Source of the DNA: Gottschalkia purinilytica
GTDB lineage: Bacteria; Bacillota; Clostridia; Tissierellales; Gottschalkiaceae
DNA: 64,000 bases
Assembly: GCF_001190785.1 (NCBI RefSeq)
Contig: NZ_LGSS01000004.1
Span: 124,001-188,000, forward strand
Reading direction: 5' to 3'
The position numbers and the translations under genes are program-made. The first letter of the stretch is position 1. Each line of letters starts with the position of its first letter. The notes beneath the pieces were generated by a model. That model was not told the origin of the DNA. It did not search any database and saw only the letters and a list, made by a program, of their open reading frames with translations. Below are positions 17,467-27,096 of this stretch, piece by piece.

Positions 17467-18336
17467 TTATTTTTCTTCTAATTTTTTTAACATATAGTTT
17501 CCTGTATCTTGTTGTTCAGTTTCATCAATATGATTAGCTGCTTTTTCACGCAATTCTTTTTCAATCTTCTCTTCTAAAATTTTCGCCTCTTTCACCCAAC
17601 TATCAAATTCTACACTAAGTAATTCCTGATTATATCTTGAAAAAGTTAATTGAGCTTCTTGCCCGTTATCAGACTTTACTATTATAGAGATACCAGGATT
17701 TTTGCCAATATCATTACTAATATAACTCTGTGACGAATATTCTGCAGATACTACTTGACCAGATACAAGCTGATACTTTTTAGCCGCTTCTTTGGCAAGA
17801 GCTATGTATTTTGATGAATCTTTTACAAGATCCATATCCATACCAACATTGATGTTTCCAGTCCAATATCTTGACTGACTTGTACTACGATGCTCGCCTG
17901 TTACAGAGTCTACAGTAAATGAATATAAAAGGTTTTCGTCAATAGTAATAATACCTTCCCATTGTGCACGAGGTTGATCAGATGTTGCTGCACTGTAAGT
18001 CATCTCGATTGTTTTGCCACTCAAATCCACTCCAAAAATTTTCCAAAGATTTTGAGCTCCAAGTTCAGCAGCCTCTTCTGCAGACATATCCTTCGCAGTT
18101 GGTTTTTCAGAATACTCTCCAATCTCTACATTATATGTTGCTTTTACATAACCTAATGGTACAACAGATTTTTTTACCTTACTAACTGACGATGAATACG
18201 CAGTCGGAATAATTTTTGTTTTGTTAACTACCTCAGCTTTTACTGATTGTGTCAACCCACTGAAAGACAGTGTACAAGTACCAATTGCTGCAACTGTTCC
18301 TATTACTACTTTTTTCAGATTACTACCTTTAATCAT
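17467..18336 (-). CDS. Secreted protein linked to a two-component system (PepSY-like)
   Basis: 289 residues. N-terminal signal peptide ending near SVKA-EV (about residue 35). The mature part has two repeats with the flavour of PepSY/YcdB folds: MSAEEAAELGAQNLWKIFGV and KYIALAKEAAKKYQLVSGQV, each followed by beta-rich stretches (IITIDENLLYSFTVDSVTG; LTFSRYNQELLSVEFDSW). The C-terminus is a charged helix. Lies 79 bp after the histidine kinase gene, so probably sensed with or controlled by that system. Function unknown; PepSY-type domains often inhibit proteases or act in envelope sensing. Confidence 0.6.
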   Translation of the reverse strand: MIKGSNLKKVVIGTVAAIGTCTLSFSGLTQSVKAEVVNKTKIIPTAYSSSVSKVKKSVVPLGYVKATYNVEIGEYSEKPTAKDMSAEEAAELGAQNLWKIFGVDLSGKTIEMTYSAATSDQPRAQWEGIITIDENLLYSFTVDSVTGEHRSTSQSRYWTGNINVGMDMDLVKDSSKYIALAKEAAKKYQLVSGQVVSAEYSSQSYISNDIGKNPGISIIVKSDNGQEAQLTFSRYNQELLSVEFDSWVKEAKILEEKIEKELREKAANHIDETEQQDTGNYMLKKLEEK

Positions 18337-18415
18337 TTTACTCTCTCCTTTAATCTTTAATATTTGTGATCACATTACTAGGATAATCCATCATGATTAT
18401 CAAACTATCATCAAC

Positions 18416-19816
18416 TTATTGAAAAGTTGTAAAAGTTATTTTTACCGTAGTACCTTGATTAGGTTGAGAAGAAAATGAGATCTTAGCACCATGGCAGGTA
18501 GCAATCTGCTCACATAAGGCCAGTCCTAAACCAGCACCACCCTCTGCACAGTTACGTGATTTATCTACACGATAAAATGCCTCTGTAATATGACTCATTT
18601 GTTCTTCTGTCATTCCTCTACCATTGTCCTCTACTATAACTGTTTTTCTGTCGTCTTCATAAAAAGCATCTAACTTCACTATATCACCAGTCTTGCAAGC
18701 TTTTATCCCATTATCCACCAGATTGACTAACATACATTTTAACAATTCACAGTCACCTGCCAAGCTGTCAAACTGATAGTTATATTCCAACTTTACCTGT
18801 TTTTCCGACGCTTTTTTATGCAACTTTTCCACTGTGTTATGAAAAAGCTCTGGTACGCTAACCTTGGTAAACGTGATCTCATCATTGCGTAGCATAGCAA
18901 GATCTAATAAACGATATGCCAAATTCTGAAGTCGACGACTTTCTGACATAATATAGTCAGTCGCTGATAGCTTTTCTTCTTCTGTAATAACTGCTTTCTG
19001 AATATATTCCGCATATCCATAAATAGTCGTCAAGGGAGTGCGCAGTTCATGAGCAAAATTATCAATAAAACACTGTTTTTGCTCAGCTGACCTTGCAAGC
19101 TCTAGCATTTGGTTCTGAATTTCCTCTGCCATATCGTTGAAACTTTGAGCCATTTCTGAAAGTTCATCGTTGCCTATTATCGGAATTCGATTTTCATATT
19201 CTCCTTTAGCTATTTTCTGCGAAGCGATTGAAATTTGTTTCAATGGTTTGAAAATATAGTTAAGTAATAAAATTAAACAAAATGCAAGTAAAAAAGAAAG
19301 TATGATTCCAACAGTATATAAAATGCTTGTAACTTTGTTCCATGAAGCAATATTTTCTGATAAATCGTAAAGATAGGTTAGCGTATATTCATCATAAGGA
19401 GCGGGAAGCGTTCCAGCTACACTAATATACTCTTTTTCCTTTAACTTTACTGTTGACAGAATTCTATTTCCTGCTATCGGACTTTCCTTTTTACTAGAAA
19501 ATGTCTTCTCCATGGGTATGCTAGAATAAAGTGTCTGTCCTTTCTTAGATATTTCTAAAAATAAATTTTTCTTTCCATAATAGCTAACATAGGATTGAAA
19601 AAGTAATTCCATTGCACTTTCTGCCTCTGTTCCTCTATTTTCTACTGCATTTAAGTCTTTGGCATAAGTAGTCGCAATAAAATAATGTTCTCCTAGGCAG
19701 CGTTCTCTGATACTGTTCAAATTACTATTCAAATTAACGAAAGAGATTAACAGAATGCTTCCATTAAAGAACAAAAGAAACAGTAGCAGTGTCATAAAAT
19801 ATGTTCTTAACTTCAT
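18416..19816 (-). CDS. Sensor histidine kinase (HAMP, HisKA, HATPase)
   Basis: 466 residues. TM1 about 8-28, an external sensor loop of about 135 residues, TM2 about 164-187, HAMP about 190-240, HisKA with FAHELRTPLTTIYGYAEY (His256), N box VNLVDNGIKA, G1 VEDNGRGM, G2 GGAGLGLALCEQ. The start codon overlaps the regulator stop by 4 bp (ATGA). Signal unknown; the secreted protein encoded next may be ligand or accessory factor. Confidence 0.88.
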   Translation of the reverse strand: MKLRTYFMTLLLFLLFFNGSILLISFVNLNSNLNSIRERCLGEHYFIATTYAKDLNAVENRGTEAESAMELLFQSYVSYYGKKNLFLEISKKGQTLYSSIPMEKTFSSKKESPIAGNRILSTVKLKEKEYISVAGTLPAPYDEYTLTYLYDLSENIASWNKVTSILYTVGIILSFLLAFCLILLLNYIFKPLKQISIASQKIAKGEYENRIPIIGNDELSEMAQSFNDMAEEIQNQMLELARSAEQKQCFIDNFAHELRTPLTTIYGYAEYIQKAVITEEEKLSATDYIMSESRRLQNLAYRLLDLAMLRNDEITFTKVSVPELFHNTVEKLHKKASEKQVKLEYNYQFDSLAGDCELLKCMLVNLVDNGIKACKTGDIVKLDAFYEDDRKTVIVEDNGRGMTEEQMSHITEAFYRVDKSRNCAEGGAGLGLALCEQIATCHGAKISFSSQPNQGTTVKITFTTFQ

Positions 19817-20475
19817 GCTTGCACCTCTAGCCGATATCCTAGCTTGTATACAGTCTTGATATGCTTTTCCAGTCCTAATTTTTTTCGTAACCTCTGAATG
19901 TGTACATCAACCGTTCTGGTATCACCATCATAGTCGTATCCCCATGCAAGCTCTAAGAGTTTTTCTCTTGATAATGCGATATTCCTATTCTTAACAAGCA
20001 CCTCTAATAGTTCATATTCTCTTGGTGTACATTCTATAATTTTATCATCTACAAATATCTGTCGACTGTCAAACTGAATCTTCACATTGTCCAATTCAAA
20101 ACTTTCGTTTTCTTTTCTTGTTCGTCGAAGCACTGCATCTACACGTGCTAAAAGCTCTATCATTTCAAAAGGCTTTGTTAAATAATCATCTGCTCCCATA
20201 TTTAAGCCTTTCACACGATCAGTCAAACTATTCTTTGCTGTGAGAAAGATAGTAGGAATTCCATCTATTCTTTCAAAAACATCAAATCCATCAAGTCCTG
20301 GAAGCATTACGTCCAATAAGATCAAATCAAATGAATGCTGATCAATAAAAGCCAGAGCCTCTCTTCCATCAAAGGCTGAAATACATTTATGTCCAACTAA
20401 GCTCATATTTTTTTTAATTAACTCATTGATGAACAATTCATCCTCTACGATCAAGATATTCGCCAATCTTCTCAC
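19813..20475 (-). CDS. OmpR-family response regulator
   Basis: 220 residues. Receiver with VEDE pocket, phospho-acceptor Asp55 (LILLDVMLPG) and TKPF Lys; OmpR winged helix with ..DGDTRTVDVHIQRLRKKL and KTVYKLGYRLE. First gene of the regulator-kinase-secreted protein operon. The 320 bp upstream hold no other gene and should contain its promoter. Confidence 0.88.
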   Translation of the reverse strand: MRRLANILIVEDELFINELIKKNMSLVGHKCISAFDGREALAFIDQHSFDLILLDVMLPGLDGFDVFERIDGIPTIFLTAKNSLTDRVKGLNMGADDYLTKPFEMIELLARVDAVLRRTRKENESFELDNVKIQFDSRQIFVDDKIIECTPREYELLEVLVKNRNIALSREKLLELAWGYDYDGDTRTVDVHIQRLRKKLGLEKHIKTVYKLGYRLEVQA

Positions 20476-20796
20476 CTCATTTACAATATATCATAAAGTT
20501 ATTATAAAGTTGTAAAAGAAAATATAAATTTCTGTTTGGCAAATATCGATCAATTATAGATTTGTTTTTAAGCAAAATCTTTTAGAAGATAAATTATATC
20601 TATAAGCTAAGCGGTATTTCCTGAGATAGGTTCAAAGAAATTGTCAGCTAATGAGTTCTCTCAAAATACAAATTTACAAAACTAAGTCTAATACCATTGC
20701 CCTAAGATATATCTTTTTTATTACCACAGTTTTAAGCAACTTGCAAAATTATTTTTTAAGCCATCAAAATAGATATTGAATGCTCTTAACTAGGAA

Positions 20797-21324
20797 TTAA
20801 CGTTTTTTGTAACGTAGGATTATAATTCCGTTATCAACATAATATTCTTCAAGTTTTAATTTTATAGTAGGATTATTTTCAAGAAATAATGGCCTTCCTT
20901 TTCCTAAAATAGTTGGGATAATACCTATAATAAATTCATCAATTACGCCTGCTTTGATAAAGCTATCTATAAGAATGCCACCACCAAATAAGAAAATGTC
21001 TTTACCCTCTTTCTTCTTTTCATCAAGAATAACTTTACAAATATCATCGTTAATAAAATAAATATTTTCGTAGTTATCTAAAGATTTAGAAGTAGCAACA
21101 AATACAGTTTTTTCTTTAAATTCCTCGTGTAATTTTTGGTCATAGCAGTTTTTCCCCATAACAACTGTATCAATTCTATCTAAAAATTTCTCATAACTCC
21201 ATTGTTTTTCAGTATTAAGTTTGTCATCTCCATCACCAACAATCCAATCAAAACCACCATCTTCATCAGCTATAAAGCCGTCAATACTCATTGCCAAATT
21301 CATTATAATTTTTCTACTCATCAT
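20797..21324 (-). CDS. RibD C-terminal / dihydrofolate-reductase-like protein
   Basis: 175 residues: IIMNLAMSIDGFIADEDGGFDWI at the N-terminus, DTVVMGKNCYD, VFVATSK, IFLFGGGILIDSFIKAGVIDEF, and P..LGKGRPLF, the pattern of YyaP/YwjB-type NADPH-binding reductases. Not a housekeeping DHFR. Transcribed divergently from a WYL regulator whose candidate operators lie in the shared 114-bp region. Confidence 0.82.
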   Translation of the reverse strand: MMSRKIIMNLAMSIDGFIADEDGGFDWIVGDGDDKLNTEKQWSYEKFLDRIDTVVMGKNCYDQKLHEEFKEKTVFVATSKSLDNYENIYFINDDICKVILDEKKKEGKDIFLFGGGILIDSFIKAGVIDEFIIGIIPTILGKGRPLFLENNPTIKLKLEEYYVDNGIIILRYKKR

Positions 21325-21345
21325 AGAACCTCCTTTTAGTTAACC

Positions 21346-21420
21346 AATGTCATATCAATATAATTACTATTATTTGATATTAAATACATTATAATTTATA
21401 ATAGTTGACATCCTATGTCA
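21346..21420. promoter_or_regulatory. Divergent regulatory region with TGTCA repeats
   Basis: A 15-bp palindrome TGACATCCTATGTCA occupies 21406-21420 directly before the WYL gene, and another TGTCATAT lies at 21348-21355 before the DHFR-like gene. The half-sites repeat, consistent with autoregulation by the WYL protein. TTGACA at 21405-21410 may double as a -35. Confidence 0.5.
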
Positions 21421-21438
21421 TATTAGAAAGGAGATATT

Positions 21439-22389
21439 ATGAAAGCAGATAGATTAATTTCTATATTAATGTTATTACAGATGCATAAAAAACTAACGGC
21501 TAATGAATTAGCTCAAAAGTTAGAGGTCTCTGTCAGAACTATTTATAGAGATATTGAAGCTTTAAGCAGTGTTGGAGTACCTATATTCGCTGATAGAGGA
21601 ACAAATGGAGGAATAAAACTGCTAGGAGATTACAAAACTTCTTTAAGTGGAATAAATAATGATGAAATTTACTCTTTATTTCTTCCAACTGGAGATAAAG
21701 TTTTAGAAGATTTAGGATTTGAAAAACTCAAATACTCTACAATACTTAAACTTTTAGGAAGTTCTGCTCCAAATCAAATTAAGGAAGTTGAAAATATTCA
21801 AAACTATATTTATATAGATATGCATACTTGGAATGAGAACCCTGCAATTATAAATAAAGATATTCTTTCTTTATTACAGAATGCCATCTGGAACAGCAAT
21901 ATAATCAAGATAGTATATAGAAAGACAAACGAAACAAAAGAAGTAATCCTAAATCCACTGGGCTTGATATGTAAAAGGGGTATCTGGTATTTGATTGCAA
22001 TGGATACTGAAATAATTAAAATATATAAAGTAAGTTCAATAGAAAGTGCCTTTTTGAAAAACGAACACTTCTATAGAACAAGTAATTTTAACTTAGAAGC
22101 TTATTGGAAGTCATCTACCAGCAATTATAAATCTCGAATTCTTAAATATACGTTCACTTTTATCGTTGACCCTTCGATTATAAATCATATAAAAGAAAGA
22201 AAATTTATCACTATAAGTAAAGAAGTTGTAAGAGACGATAAAATTTACTTAGATATAGCTTTTGAGGATATTTGGCTAGGCATTGAATTTGCTTTTGCGT
22301 ATGGAAAAAATATAAGAATAATAAAGCCTGTTGAAGCAGTTAATGAAATTAAAGCAAAAGCTGCTGAAATCATTCAACTATATAAATAA
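21439..22389 (+). CDS. WYL-domain transcriptional regulator (YafY/PafC-like)
   Basis: 316 residues. N-terminal HTH_11/DeoR helix-turn-helix (TANELAQKLEVSVRTIYRDIEALSSVGVPI), central WYL domain (YRKTNETKEVILNPLGLICKRGIWYLIA; here the motif is KRGIWYL) and C-terminal WCX region. Such proteins sense small ligands through the WYL fold. Shine-Dalgarno AAAGGAG 6 nt before ATG. Probably controls the divergent reductase gene. Confidence 0.85.
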   Translation: MKADRLISILMLLQMHKKLTANELAQKLEVSVRTIYRDIEALSSVGVPIFADRGTNGGIKLLGDYKTSLSGINNDEIYSLFLPTGDKVLEDLGFEKLKYSTILKLLGSSAPNQIKEVENIQNYIYIDMHTWNENPAIINKDILSLLQNAIWNSNIIKIVYRKTNETKEVILNPLGLICKRGIWYLIAMDTEIIKIYKVSSIESAFLKNEHFYRTSNFNLEAYWKSSTSNYKSRILKYTFTFIVDPSIINHIKERKFITISKEVVRDDKIYLDIAFEDIWLGIEFAFAYGKNIRIIKPVEAVNEIKAKAAEIIQLYK

Positions 22390-22497
22390 TTTTAAATATT
22401 GATAGTAAGGATAAAAAACACAACACAATTTTTTTGCAATGTTAGCTGGTTATAGCTCTGATTGGTCAGTATATTCATATAATGGGAGGTTTTAAAA

Positions 22498-22929
22498 ATG
22501 TATGAAATTCGCTTAGCTGAAAGAAATGATATAAATTTGATTTATGACTTAATTTCTGAATTAGAGGGTGAACAGCTACCAAGAGATGCCTTCGCTGAAG
22601 TGTTTTTGAATAATTTGAACAATATGCATGTGAATTATTATGTTATTATTAATAATAAAAAAATTATAGGGTTTATTAGTATTCATATTCAAATGTTACT
22701 TCATCACGCGGCAAAAATAGCTGAGATTCAAGAATTGATTGTTTCGCTAGACTTTAGAGGTAAAGGTATTGGAAAGTTGCTTTTTGATAAAGCCAAAGAG
22801 ATTTCTCAAAATAATAACTGCTCACAGCTTGAAGTATGTTGTAATCAAAAAAGAATATCTAGTCATGAATTTTACCTTAATCAAGGAATGACAAACCATC
22901 ATTTTAAATTTTGTTTAAATTTAAAATAG
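22498..22929 (+). CDS. GNAT-family N-acetyltransferase
   Basis: 143 residues. IRLAERNDINLIYDLISELE, acetyl-CoA core AEIQELIVSLDFRGKGIGKLLFDKA (RGKGIG), then LEVCCNQKRISSHEFYLNQGM. Behind GGGAGG. It is 108 bp after the WYL gene and may be a separate unit. Substrate unknown. Confidence 0.8.
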   Translation: MYEIRLAERNDINLIYDLISELEGEQLPRDAFAEVFLNNLNNMHVNYYVIINNKKIIGFISIHIQMLLHHAAKIAEIQELIVSLDFRGKGIGKLLFDKAKEISQNNNCSQLEVCCNQKRISSHEFYLNQGMTNHHFKFCLNLK

Positions 22930-23335
22930 AATTAGTCATAGATAATAAACAATAACTCTACGAGTCAATAGAGTAAATTTATCAACAAAATTCTATAGAA
23001 TTGGAATCAGAGAAATCATTGTTGCCCTACTTTCCTTTCTTCCGTTTGCTATATACCGAAGATTTACCAGATATACAGCGTAACTACATCATGGTAAATA
23101 CAAAACAGGAAACAAAGTAGCTAGAGCTACACATTCGAACTAACCATACTTTCGATAATAAAAATAATCTATACCAAATTTAACAAAGAAAAATATCACT
23201 ATAATGAGGTTAATTACGAGGAACACAACCTTCCTATCAATGTCGAATTGTCAAACAGACTTTTTTATGCTCCTGTCTCCGTAAATTTGTCTTAAGGAGT
23301 TAAAAAGCTCTTTTATATTCACTTAAACAAATAAA
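22930..23335. other. Non-coding stretch with an unrecognised coding remnant
   Basis: Around 23030-23125 the plus strand reads LLYTEDLPDIQRNYIMVNTK then stops; this has coding character but no start, and I do not recognise it. Nothing else is supported here. Confidence 0.3.
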
Positions 23336-24210
23336 TTAATATGCTAGAATCTCATGTCCGTCGTCCGTTACTAGTACCATAACTTCACATTGTGCAGATG
23401 GTTTACCATCTACTGTATAAATGGTCCAACCATTTTCTTCATCTAAAAATACTTCATCAGTCCCAATATTCACCATCGGCTCTATAGTAAATATCATCCC
23501 CGGAACCATCAGCATTTCTGTTTTCGCCTTTGAAACGTAGCTCACCCAGGGATCTTCATGGAATTCTAATCCGATTCCATGTCCGCCAATTTCCTTTACT
23601 ACAGAGTAACCGTTCTTTACAGCATGTTCATGTACCGCTTGCCCCATATCTCCAAGGAATTTCCAAGGCTTTACTTGTTCTAATCCTAAATTGACACATT
23701 CTCGCACGACACGAACTAGTTTTTGTTTTTCTTCATCCACATCCCAAATACAGAACATTCTGGAGGAATCAGAAAAATATCCTTTGTATATCGTTGAAAC
23801 ATCTACATTGATAATATCCCCGTCACGTAATACTACATCTTTGGAAGGTATTCCGTGACATACCTGATCATTTATAGATGTACATACACTCTTAGGAAAG
23901 TCTTTATATCCAAGCTGTGCAGGTATCCCACCGAGTTCTTTTGTTTTATGATAAACGAGCTGATCAATATCCTCTGTCGTAATACCTGCTTGTATATACT
24001 CTGCTAAACTATCTAAAACAGCAGTATTTATCTTGCCACTCTCACGTATTCCTGCAATCTGCTCCGTAGTCTTAATCAGATTTCTTGACGGGACAATATG
24101 TCCTTGTAACTTATATAATTTAATTTTGTCATCAAACTCTGCATGACACTTCTTATATTTTTTTGGCTCCCACACCAGCATAAATCATTTCTTCCCAATT
24201 TATTGAGCAC
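23336..24210 (-). pseudogene. map: Type I methionine aminopeptidase with SEC-C motif, frameshifted near N-terminus
   Basis: The catalytic part is complete: metal ligands in NVDVSTIYKGYFSDSSRMF (two Asp), GGHGIGLEFHEDP (His), FTIEPM (Glu) and AQCEVMVLV (Glu). Removes initiator Met. The native start is GTG 24210 behind AAAGGAGG, giving RNDLCWCGSQ; the next residues KKYKKCHAEFDDK, completing the CxCx(n)C SEC-C zinc motif, are in another frame. The break is a run of 7 T (24158-24164, plus strand); one more base would restore the reading frame. A shortened protein could still start at the ATG at 24181, with an intact active site but no zinc motif. Gap to the AraC gene is 33 bp. Confidence 0.8.
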
Positions 24211-24243
24211 TTCGCTTCCTCCTTTTATTGTTAATTATTTATC

Positions 24244-24630
24244 TCAAGGACTAAGACATTCGCTTTGATGGGACGGAAAAACATTAGGTTTCATATATAA
24301 TTGAAGGGTGGTCATCTGCTTTCGACATTGATAGGGAGTACACCCAAAAGCATTCACAAAGGCTCTTGTAAAAGCTTCATGAGACGAATATCCGTATTTT
24401 AATGCAATTTCCAATAATTTGTATTGTGTATCTCTTACTTCTATTGCAGCAAGACTTAATTTGCGTTTCGATATATATTGTTTAAATGTAATTCCAATAT
24501 TTTCGTGGAATTTAGCAGAACAATAAAAAGAGGAATATCCAACGTGATTAGACAAGTCTACTAATGTTGGATTCTCCATAATATTATTTTCAATCCAATC
24601 AATCATAATCTTTATCGTTTTTACAGGCAA
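24244..24630 (-). CDS. AraC-family regulator, HTH domain only
   Basis: 128 residues holding the two helix-turn-helix units of AraC/XylS proteins (LVDLSNHVGYSSFYCSAKFHENIGITFKQYI; LEIALKYGYSSHEAFTRAFVNAFGCTPYQCR). Start is TTG at 24630 behind GGAGG. Relatives of this type often continue into a GyrI-like effector domain of about 150 residues; here the protein ends after TTLQLYMKP, so an effector domain is missing or was never present. Upstream of map in the same orientation. Confidence 0.75.
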   Translation of the reverse strand: MPVKTIKIMIDWIENNIMENPTLVDLSNHVGYSSFYCSAKFHENIGITFKQYISKRKLSLAAIEVRDTQYKLLEIALKYGYSSHEAFTRAFVNAFGCTPYQCRKQMTTLQLYMKPNVFPSHQSECLSP

Positions 24631-24959
24631 CGATAATCCCTCCTTTTATAATTATTATATCATTCGCTATAATTAAATACTTGATATGACTTGCAATAAT
24701 AATCTCGCCAATTAATAAATAAAGAACATGTCCTATTTTTTTCATATAATCCTGTATAGTGTCGTTATTAACTTGGTAAACGAATTTATAACACCGAGAG
24801 AAATAATAAAGGATTTTTTAAAATTATTTTTCTCATTTTAATTCTTACATTTACAGAAATATAAAAGCTTCATTGACTTTTACGTCATAACAAAAAAACC
24901 CATAAATGAGCTTTAATAATAGTTAAACTAAAAAGGAATGTAACATAATAAAGTTATGA
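24631..24959. other. Non-coding stretch
   Basis: AT-rich, no coding frame; presumably the promoter region of the AraC gene at the left and nothing recognisable beyond. Confidence 0.35.
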
Positions 24960-25451
24960 TTATTTCATAGATAGTCCTTTATCTATTGCATCTTGAATTA
25001 TTTGATGACAACATTTACCTAATGGATTATTCTTCTGACATTGAGCATTTTTCATTGCTCCAGTAAGTTTCAAAACATCTTTCATATTATTAGCACCATC
25101 TATTAAGATAGCATTTATAACTTGTTCTTCTGTCACTTTACTACAGTAGCAAACATATTTAGGATTGGCCTCTTTTTTGAACCATATAGGAACTTTCACT
25201 TGTTGTCTATTGAAATTAACTCCTGTCTTCTTGTCATAGTAAACAATATCACATTCTTCATTCATACATAAATAATAATCTGTATCATTAACTAATTCTA
25301 CTAGAGTATCCATCACTAAATGCTTAACAGTAAAATTTTCTACTTTTATTCCGGATTCTTTACATACTGGACATAAATCATTATCCTTTACTTCATAAGT
25401 TAATGCTGTTTTGTCATCACAACAGCATTTATCTACTATCTCATTAGCCAT
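24960..25451 (-). CDS. CopZ N-terminal-like zinc and [2Fe-2S] protein
   Basis: 163 residues, 14 Cys. First half has a zinc-ribbon-like CPVCKESG and YYLCMNEECDIVYYDK; second half resembles a BFD-like [2Fe-2S] domain: YVCYCSKVTEEQVINAI and CCHQIIQDAI. This is the layout of the N-terminal domain of Archaeoglobus CopZ, without the copper-chaperone HMA domain; N-terminal KCCCDDK may bind metal as well. Possibly a redox or copper-delivery partner; no copper ATPase is nearby. Shine-Dalgarno TTGGAGG. Confidence 0.7.
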   Translation of the reverse strand: MANEIVDKCCCDDKTALTYEVKDNDLCPVCKESGIKVENFTVKHLVMDTLVELVNDTDYYLCMNEECDIVYYDKKTGVNFNRQQVKVPIWFKKEANPKYVCYCSKVTEEQVINAILIDGANNMKDVLKLTGAMKNAQCQKNNPLGKCCHQIIQDAIDKGLSMK

Positions 25452-25701
25452 TTTGTCTTTTCCTCCAAATTAAAAAAATAATAAAGAATCTCCTATATAA
25501 TTCGTTAAATATACACCTTGGCAGCAACCTTCTTTACCACCTCATAAATATCGAGATTTTCTGTATTATCATTCATAAATTATATCCCTCAAAACATAGA
25601 TACGCTTATCCCTAAGTAAACTGCTAAACTTCCGAATAAATCAAATATACCCCTCTGTATAGGATATTACTTCTATAAAATATTATTCTCCTAACCTTTT
25701 A
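25452..25701. other. Non-coding stretch
   Basis: No coding frame of note; a short minus-strand tract reads like an N-terminus (MNDNTENLDIYEVVKKVAAK) around 25520-25577 with no good continuation. Confidence 0.3.
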
Positions 25702-26103
25702 TTACAACTCTTTTTTGAAAAAATATTGTCCATAGTCACCAAAACATGGTTCGATTTTTCCAAATAATTCATAACCATGTTTCTCATAAAAGTCCGGTGC
25801 TTGAAAACTAAATGTATTTAAAATAATTCTTTTTGCAGACATACGCACAGCTTGCATTTCAAGGTAAGTTAATAACTTTGACCCATATCCTTTTTCTCGA
25901 TATGCATCATCCACAAACAAGTAGTCAATAGTAATACAGTCTAAATCTCTTGATGCAACAATTCCAGCAATGCATTCTCCATTTTCATTTTCAATGCAGT
26001 AAGACAGATCTTCACAATCCGTAATATATTGACTATTGTACTCTTGTAAACGTCTGTGTATATACTTTGCATTTTCTTCGCTACAATTTTTTATTTTCTC
26101 CAT
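25702..26103 (-). CDS. GNAT-family N-acetyltransferase
   Basis: 133 residues from ATG 26103 (GAGGGTGAT upstream). Core ITIDYLFVDDAYREKGYGSKLLTYLE (REKGYG) and IILNTFSFQAPDFYEKHGYELFGKIE, the YhbS/PhnO-like small acetyltransferase type. Substrate unknown. Monocistronic. Confidence 0.78.
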   Translation of the reverse strand: MEKIKNCSEENAKYIHRRLQEYNSQYITDCEDLSYCIENENGECIAGIVASRDLDCITIDYLFVDDAYREKGYGSKLLTYLEMQAVRMSAKRIILNTFSFQAPDFYEKHGYELFGKIEPCFGDYGQYFFKKEL

Positions 26104-26358
26104 GCAAATCACCCTCACAAAATATAAATTAGTTTTTAATGCTCAAAAGAGAGCCATCAACTTTTCAAGGATATTATCTTGGTGCAGATAGCAGGACTGC
26201 ATACACCAAGTTATACTTATTTTCTCTAGCTTCCAAGTTTTCCACTATGATATCAATAATAATTATCTGCATCTATCGATATAAGTTTCTTAAACAAGAA
26301 TCTTTAACCATGTCTAAATCTAGATAGTTTAGTTTCTTCTACTTCTTTATTTTTCCGG

Positions 26359-26673
26359 CTAAAACTGAGTAAACATTTTCAATATATCGCAACACGTACT
26401 AATCTGTTCATCCATATAATTTAATTCAATCGCACAAATAGCTTTATCAAGATATTATTCATACCAGTAATTCTCCACAACTTTAGGGACTAAAGATAAA
26501 TAGTAGACCCATTTATCGTTGAAGCTTCGTGTTTTTTGAACCAGCCTTTGTTGAATCAACTCATTGATCCTGATTCTAACAACGAATTCTGAAATGTGCA
26601 GATACAATTTATTCAGTACGATATCATAGTAAAAACGGTGAATTATTTTTAGTAATAGCATAACACATAACAC
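26359..26673 (-). pseudogene. MarR-family regulator remnant
   Basis: RINELIQQRLVQKTRSFNDKWVYYLSLVPKVVEN corresponds to the recognition helix and wing of MarR proteins (..LI..GLI.K.RS..DKR...L.LT.KG..). After a TAA the same frame continues DKAICAIELNYMDEQIS..CCDILKMFTQF, the C-terminal dimer helix. The N-terminal part is degenerate and the wing Arg is Trp. Non-functional. Confidence 0.55.
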
Positions 26674-27096
26674 ATCTTCTCATAAATAGTTAATTAAATA
26701 TAATTATTAGATTAACCATATTGTGGACACATTGTTTCGTCAATGGTCAATCATTTAATACTTTTTGACTTTTTATATCTGTAAAAATAAAAGACTATTG
26801 ACTTACGACTTAAAACTCATACAAAAAAAGATAAGTTTTGCTTAATTCAAATAACCTAGTTTAATTATTTTCTCATAAATAAAAATAGTCTAGTTTTTCT
26901 ATAAAAACTTATCTCTTAAGTAAGTTGAAATTTAGAAGTCTTAGAAGTTCCTTTTATTTATATGATTATTTTATCAAATATAAGAAAGCAGATAGCCTTT
27001 TCCAACTTTTGTTACTTTAAGACTACCTGCTTTAGATTTATTCTCTTTTATTCTACTGTAATTCACTCTTTTAACCTATTTCGCATATCCTTCTCC
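26674..27096. other. Non-coding stretch with a terminator-like hairpin
   Basis: No coding frame. An imperfect hairpin AAAGCAGATAGCC / GACTACCTGCTTT spans about 26985-27033 and could end the nitroreductase transcript from the right. Confidence 0.45.

Noticed and set aside
26139..26327. Plus-strand ORF of 62 codons
   Set aside because: No ribosome binding site and no recognisable sequence; it lies in decayed DNA next to the MarR remnant.
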